Source: RUG100 sp963542695 (lineage in GTDB: Bacteria > Bacillota > Clostridia > Peptostreptococcales > Anaerovoracaceae). Taken from it: a stretch of DNA of 64,000 bases. Below are positions 60,124-64,000 of the stretch, one piece after another; the first letter of the stretch is position 1, and each line of letters opens with the position of its first letter. The stretch spans positions 47,271 to 111,270 of the forward strand of contig CAUTYX010000005.1 of assembly GCA_963542695.1 (NCBI GenBank), in the 5' to 3' direction. The notes beneath the pieces were generated by a model that was not told where the DNA came from, did not search any database, and was given only the letters and a program-made list of their open reading frames with translations. The translations under genes were made by a program, and so were the position numbers.

Positions 60124-61971
60124 ATGTTTGACATTAAAGAGAACTTGAAAAAGCTGCCGGCTGTTCCGGGAGTGTATATGCACAAGGACAAGCTGGGTCA
60201 CGTTATCTACGTTGGCAAGGCTATCTCTTTGCGAAATCGAGTTCGTCAATATTTCCAGTCTTCAAAAAACATGGATGCAAAGGTTCATGCCATGGTGGGA
60301 CACATTGCCGAGTTTGAATACATTACCTGCGGCAGTGAAATGGAAGCCTTTATCTTAGAGTGCAACTTAATAAAAAAATATCAGCCGAAATATAATATTC
60401 TTTTACGAGATGACAAAACCTACCCCTATATTAAAGTTACAACAGCCACAGAGCGGTTCCCAAGAGTCATAAAAACCAGGAGAATCAAACAGGATGGGGA
60501 TAAATATTTTGGTCCGTATTCAGATGTTGGTGCTGTCAATCAAATGATTGAGCTGTTAAATGATATATATCATCTAAAACGGTGTAGCCGGCAGGTGTTC
60601 CCTAAAGGATGGCGTCCGTGTCTTCATTATCACATCGGCCAGTGCCAAGGGGTCTGTATAGGGAAGATTCGAGAAGACGCTTATAGGGAGGCCATTGCCT
60701 CTGTATTGGAATTTCTCAAAGGTCGAAACAAGAAAATCAATGTGTATTTGAAGGAAAAGATGGAAGCGGCCAGTGAAGCCATGGAGTATGAAAAAGCTGC
60801 TCTTTACCGTGACTACCTGACGGCGGCCAAGGCCATCTCTGAAAAGCAGCGGGTCGTCATGAAAACATCCAAGGATATGGACGTGATTTTATCGGCAGGT
60901 CCGGAGCATGTAGTGGTATTTTTTGTTCGAGAAGGCAAGCTGGTAGGTCGAGAAAGCTACGGGATTCACAGCGGAGCTTCAGAAGATTCCCGGGAAAAAA
61001 TCAGCGGCTTTCTAAAGCTGCATTACGGTAGTCAAGCCAGCGGTCCGTCGGAGTTGTTACTAGGAAGGGATGTGCCTGAACAAGCTATGGTGGCAGACTA
61101 CTTAACATCCCTTTGGGGACGCAAAGTGGATATTACCGTCCCGAAAAAAGGAGAGAAAAAAGCTCTCTTGGATTTGGCATTGCGTGATGTGACGGAAATG
61201 CTGGCAACTATGGAAGACAGAGAGCGAAATAAAAAAGAGCGGGAAGAAAATCTGGGAAAGCAAATTCACGATATTTTGGAAATCTGGGGAAACAAAGAGC
61301 CTTATGATGGAAAGCAATATAGAGTCGAAGCCTATGATATTTCCAATACCAATGGCGTTGATACCGTCGGCGGTCTGGTTGTTTTCCAGGGTATGCAGCC
61401 GGATAAAAAATCGTACCGGCGATTTCGTATTCGAACGGTAGATGGCCCGGATGATTATGCCAGTATGCAGGAAATGCTCTATCGTCGTTTCCGCCGTGGA
61501 AAGAAAAGAGATCCTGCTTTTCGTAAAATGCCGGATGCCCTGCTGATTGATGGTGGTAGAGGACACGTGGCGGCAGCCAAGCAGGTAACCGATGCGCTGC
61601 ATATCAATATTCCGGTGCTGGGAATGGCTAAAGACGACAGCCATCGAACCCGTGCCCTAGTTTGGGAAAAAGATGGTGTGTTTTTCGAGGAAGAATTAAA
61701 AGGTCATCCTCTTGTGTTTACTTTTCTTGGGAATATTCAGGAAGAAGTGCATCGCTTTGCCATTTCCTATCATCGTAGTATCAGAGACAGTAAATCTTTA
61801 CACTCCGTGTTGGATGAAATCGAAGGCATCGGGCCTGTAAAACGTAACCGTTTATTGGCGGCTCTAGGCAGTGTTGCAGAAATAAAGGAAGCCGATGAAG
61901 AGACCTTGCTGGCAGTGGAGGGTATCACTAAAGGCAATGCCCGGGCTATTATGAACTTTTTCCAAAAGTGA
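60124..61971 (+). CDS. uvrC: UvrABC system protein C
   Basis: This dual-incision nuclease of nucleotide excision repair has a GIY-YIG domain (GVYMHKDKLGHVIYVGKA near 15), a UvrB-binding motif (about 200-235), and the RNase H-like domain (EAYDISNTNGVDTVGGLVVF, LLIDGGRGHV). Two C-terminal helix-hairpin-helix motifs follow (IEGIGPVKRNRLLAALGS; VEGITKGNARAI). Its 615 residues are normal. The ATG lies one base after the dacA stop, so it is probably co-transcribed with dacA. No LexA box precedes it. Confidence 0.96.
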   Translation: MFDIKENLKKLPAVPGVYMHKDKLGHVIYVGKAISLRNRVRQYFQSSKNMDAKVHAMVGHIAEFEYITCGSEMEAFILECNLIKKYQPKYNILLRDDKTYPYIKVTTATERFPRVIKTRRIKQDGDKYFGPYSDVGAVNQMIELLNDIYHLKRCSRQVFPKGWRPCLHYHIGQCQGVCIGKIREDAYREAIASVLEFLKGRNKKINVYLKEKMEAASEAMEYEKAALYRDYLTAAKAISEKQRVVMKTSKDMDVILSAGPEHVVVFFVREGKLVGRESYGIHSGASEDSREKISGFLKLHYGSQASGPSELLLGRDVPEQAMVADYLTSLWGRKVDITVPKKGEKKALLDLALRDVTEMLATMEDRERNKKEREENLGKQIHDILEIWGNKEPYDGKQYRVEAYDISNTNGVDTVGGLVVFQGMQPDKKSYRRFRIRTVDGPDDYASMQEMLYRRFRRGKKRDPAFRKMPDALLIDGGRGHVAAAKQVTDALHINIPVLGMAKDDSHRTRALVWEKDGVFFEEELKGHPLVFTFLGNIQEEVHRFAISYHRSIRDSKSLHSVLDEIEGIGPVKRNRLLAALGSVAEIKEADEETLLAVEGITKGNARAIMNFFQK

Positions 61972-61984
61972 TACAGGATTACGG

Positions 61985-62013
61985 TTGCTATATCAATAGG
62001 GAAATGGTATATT
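61985..62013 (+). promoter_or_regulatory. Promoter of the DUF1292 gene pair
   Basis: TTGCTA (61985-61990), 17 bases, TATATT (62008-62013); start codon 28 bases further. Confidence 0.55.
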
Positions 62014-62040
62014 TAATCGTAATTGATACAAGGAGGAGCT

Positions 62041-62334
62041 ATGGCGGAGAACAAAAAGAAGAAGCAAGAACAGGAAATGCTGACGACGCTGGAGTTTGAT
62101 GATGGAAAAACCCGGAAATGTATTATGGAAGGGGTTTTCGATAGCGACGGTCAAGATTACATTGCCTTGCTTCCTAAAGACGATTCCGGTGATGTCTATA
62201 TTTACAAATACATAGAAGACAAAGACGGCGATTATCGATTTGAAGATGAAACTGACCAAGAGCGGTTTAAAAAAGCTGTGGCCGAATATGAGTCCTTTAA
62301 AGGATACAAAGCAATGGAGGAAAATAATGACTGA
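62041..62334 (+). CDS. DUF1292 protein (first of two)
   Basis: The 97-residue acidic protein has the DUF1292 core TTLEFDDGKTRKCIMEGVFDSDGQDYIALLP. The function of the family is unknown. ATG 62041 follows AAGGAGGAGC. It overlaps the second DUF1292 gene by eight bases; the pair likely arose by duplication. Confidence 0.82.
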   Translation: MAENKKKKQEQEMLTTLEFDDGKTRKCIMEGVFDSDGQDYIALLPKDDSGDVYIYKYIEDKDGDYRFEDETDQERFKKAVAEYESFKGYKAMEENND

Positions 62335-62638
62335 AAAAAACAACCAGCCTATGGATATGGATATGGAAGTAACGGCACCGGAGGAGGAAGAATACCTTAC
62401 TTTGGAATTTGATGATGGTGAAACCGTTGAATATATTGAAAGAGATATTATTGACGTAAACAACAAACCGTACATTATTCTTGAACGAGTAGACAACGAA
62501 GAATACCTGGACTTTTTTAGACTGGAACCAATTGATGAAGATGAATTTGACATTCAGCCTATTGAAAGTGAGGAAGAGTACAAAGCGGTAGTAGCTGAGC
62601 TAAATAAGAACGGCTACGAAATCATCGTTGAAGACTAA
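62327..62638 (+). CDS. DUF1292 protein (second of two)
   Basis: The 103-residue, very acidic protein has the same core, YLTLEFDDGETVEYIERDIID and PYIILERVDN. ATG 62327 follows GGAGG seven bases upstream inside the first gene. A much longer in-frame start at 62240 is not supported. Function unknown. Confidence 0.82.
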   Translation: MTEKNNQPMDMDMEVTAPEEEEYLTLEFDDGETVEYIERDIIDVNNKPYIILERVDNEEYLDFFRLEPIDEDEFDIQPIESEEEYKAVVAELNKNGYEIIVED

Positions 62639-62671
62639 GTTAATACCGAAAGTAGTATATAATGTAAACAA

Positions 62672-62706
62672 GGGAAATGACTCCTTACCGGGAGATTTCC
62701 CTTTTT
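62672..62706 (+). terminator. Terminator after the DUF1292 pair
   Basis: GGGAAAT-GA-CTCC (62672-62684) pairs with GGAG-ATTTCCC (62691-62701), with GA bulged, followed by five T. Confidence 0.8.
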
Positions 62707-62735
62707 CTATACAGATGTTTTGCATGTCTTGCTGA

Positions 62736-62786
62736 AAAACAAAAAACCGTTGATATATCAACTTGCATAAGTGATTTCAACGGTTT
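62736..62786 (-). terminator. Terminator after the integrase gene
   Basis: On the minus strand AAACCGTTGA and TCAACGGTTT (62786-62777 and 62753-62744) form a stem, followed by a T-rich run to 62736. Confidence 0.8.
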
Positions 62787-62885
62787 AATGATTATATGGT
62801 GCGGATAAAGAGAAATTTACAAAATGGAATTATCTTTGAAATTTCAACAATATAGAATATTGCATGGTGTGAAATTGGCACAAAT

Positions 62886-63974
62886 TTATTTCAGATAATC
62901 TAAAAAACGGTTTAGAGCATCTTCTTTATCTTGCTGGAAAAGGTGATTGTAGATATCAAGAGTGGTCTTTACATCCTCATGTCCAAGGCGATCTTGCACT
63001 TCTGGAATACTGACTCCAGCGGAAAAAAGCATGCTGCAATGAGTGTGTCTGAAACCATGAGGACTGACATATTTTAAATCTGTATTGTCTACCACTCTGT
63101 GAAGTTGTCTGACTGGCTGTGAAGGAGTTATAAAGCTTCCTTTGCTGTTAGGGAAAACATATGTACTGCTTTTATCTAACTTATCAATAAAAGAAGCGGT
63201 TTCTTTGTCAATTAAAACAATGCGATTGCTTTTATATGTTTTAGGGGTATCGGAAATAATATGTCCTTTTTCCCCTCGACTGACAGTTTTATTAATACTA
63301 ATTATGTTTTTGTCTAAAGTCACATCATCCCATGTAAGAGCCAAAGCTTCTCCTTTACGTAATCCAGTGTAAGCTAAAAGCCGAAAAAATACGAACCATA
63401 AAAATGGCAGCTTTTCTTTAGCTAAATCTAAAAACTGAAGCAATTCCTCTTTTGTATAGAAGTTTTCTTCATTAGAGGTTTTTTTCTTTTTCTTCAATTT
63501 TCGTGGAACATCCACTAATTCTGCAGGATTTTCATGGATATATCCTTGTTTCTTAGCAAATTTAAAAACCTTCTTTAAATACATGAATCGCTTGTTAGCG
63601 GTGATGACGGTTTTAAATTGATGATTAACAAACTGCTGCACTACAGGAGGTGAGATTTCTCCGATTTTTATATGACCGAACACAGGAAGTATATGAGAAC
63701 TGAATATTTGTTCTACATGTTTTAGAGTGCTTTCTTTTATTCCAAGGCGATAGGTTTCAAGCCAGAGTTCGTAAACTTGACGAAATGTTGCCTTTGATTT
63801 TTCGGTTGGTCTATGCAGTGTGGACAACTCGAGATAAGCCATCTCCGCTTCTTTGCGAGTATCAAAACCACTTTTAAAAACTCTATGCTGTTTTCCGGTA
63901 ACAATATCTTTCCCTAAAAAAGCTCTGAATCTGTATTTAGTTTTACCATGAGATTTATAAGATTCAATTTTCAT
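62886..63974 (-). CDS. int: Tyrosine recombinase / phage-type integrase
   Basis: The 362-residue protein has an N-terminal arm-binding region (SYKSHGKTKYRFRAFLGKDI), a core-binding SAM-like domain (about 60-150) and a catalytic domain with Arg in TGLRKGEALAL, HGFRHTHCSML (H-x-x-R), LGHEDVKTTLDIYNHLF (His and the nucleophilic Tyr). All catalytic residues are visible. The start at 63974 has an AGGGATC site. The gene reads towards 62886. In this class integrases lie at one end of a genomic island or prophage, so the element would extend beyond base 64000. Confidence 0.92.
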   Translation of the reverse strand: MKIESYKSHGKTKYRFRAFLGKDIVTGKQHRVFKSGFDTRKEAEMAYLELSTLHRPTEKSKATFRQVYELWLETYRLGIKESTLKHVEQIFSSHILPVFGHIKIGEISPPVVQQFVNHQFKTVITANKRFMYLKKVFKFAKKQGYIHENPAELVDVPRKLKKKKKTSNEENFYTKEELLQFLDLAKEKLPFLWFVFFRLLAYTGLRKGEALALTWDDVTLDKNIISINKTVSRGEKGHIISDTPKTYKSNRIVLIDKETASFIDKLDKSSTYVFPNSKGSFITPSQPVRQLHRVVDNTDLKYVSPHGFRHTHCSMLFSAGVSIPEVQDRLGHEDVKTTLDIYNHLFQQDKEDALNRFLDYLK

Positions 63975-64000
63975 AGTAAGATCCCTTTCTAAGAAAATGT

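Noticed and set aside
1..64000. CRISPR array, rRNA operon or complete insertion sequence
   Set aside because: No regularly spaced repeats, no rRNA-like blocks and no transposase frame were seen.

Overview
The window looks like chromosomal core sequence from a low-to-middle GC, Gram-positive anaerobe of the class Clostridia. The gene content would fit the Anaerovoracaceae/Eubacteriales family XIII area, but the genus cannot be fixed from sequence alone. Supporting signs are strong AGGAGG-type ribosome sites, TGA used as an ordinary stop, a sigma-54 gene beside glycolytic genes, ECF-type transport, CarD/VanW/DUF1292 genes, clostridial-type citrate synthase and SerA, and membrane-anchored wall proteins with no sign of an outer membrane. 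About 54 protein genes or gene remnants, two tRNA genes (Glu-CTC, Ser-GGA) and one integrase are supported.

Layout. 1-6.2 kb: an operon for an ECF importer (T, fused A-A, S subunits) followed by two exporter-fold ABC half-transporters, convergent with nth. 7.0-10.2 kb: an NCS1 permease plus dihydropyrimidinase/hydantoinase pair. 10.3-11.8 kb: homoserine dehydrogenase and a SEC-C protein (minus strand). 11.9-16.9 kb: trmL, then rpoN-gap-pgk-tpi. 17.1-21.4 kb: a divergent HypF-like protein, then a LytTR response regulator with two co-transcribed membrane proteins and no kinase. 21.5-23.4 kb: citrate synthase and an MntR/DtxR regulator. 23.5-28.5 kb: uvrB-uvrA behind a LexA box. 28.6-32.8 kb: pncB, a pseudouridine synthase, two signal peptidases, smpB. 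33.1-34.1 kb: a broken secreted-protein gene joined in frame to a dihydroxy-acid dehydratase tail. 34.3-41.3 kb: a CbiK-like chelatase, gdhA, cca, carD, a VanW protein, sfsA. 41.4-47.0 kb: tRNA-Glu, thrC, a Na/phosphate symporter, and a GntR/ABC operon with a long operator palindrome. 47.2-50.2 kb: three tandem paralogous secreted proteins of unrecognised family, one of them broken. 50.5-54.6 kb: tRNA-Ser, mgsA, a membrane-anchored 5'-nucleotidase-like protein lacking most metal ligands, and a hydroxyacid dehydrogenase stopped by one TGA at a tryptophan position. 54.7-62.6 kb: rdgB, a YihY protein, divergent serA/serC, a D,D-carboxypeptidase, uvrC and two DUF1292 genes. The right edge carries a tyrosine recombinase whose element would extend past base 64000.

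How the genes fit together. Lower glycolysis (gap-pgk-tpi) supplies 3-phosphoglycerate to the serine pair serA/serC. hom and thrC belong to threonine synthesis; gdhA supplies glutamate. uvrA, uvrB, uvrC and nth give nucleotide and base excision repair, with uvrBA apparently under SOS control.

The least explained parts are the LytTR/membrane-protein trio, the secreted paralog cluster with its shared upstream element, the HypF-like and nucleotidase-like proteins with lost catalytic residues, and the chimeric dehydratase remnant. No CRISPR array, rRNA, tmRNA or complete insertion sequence was seen.
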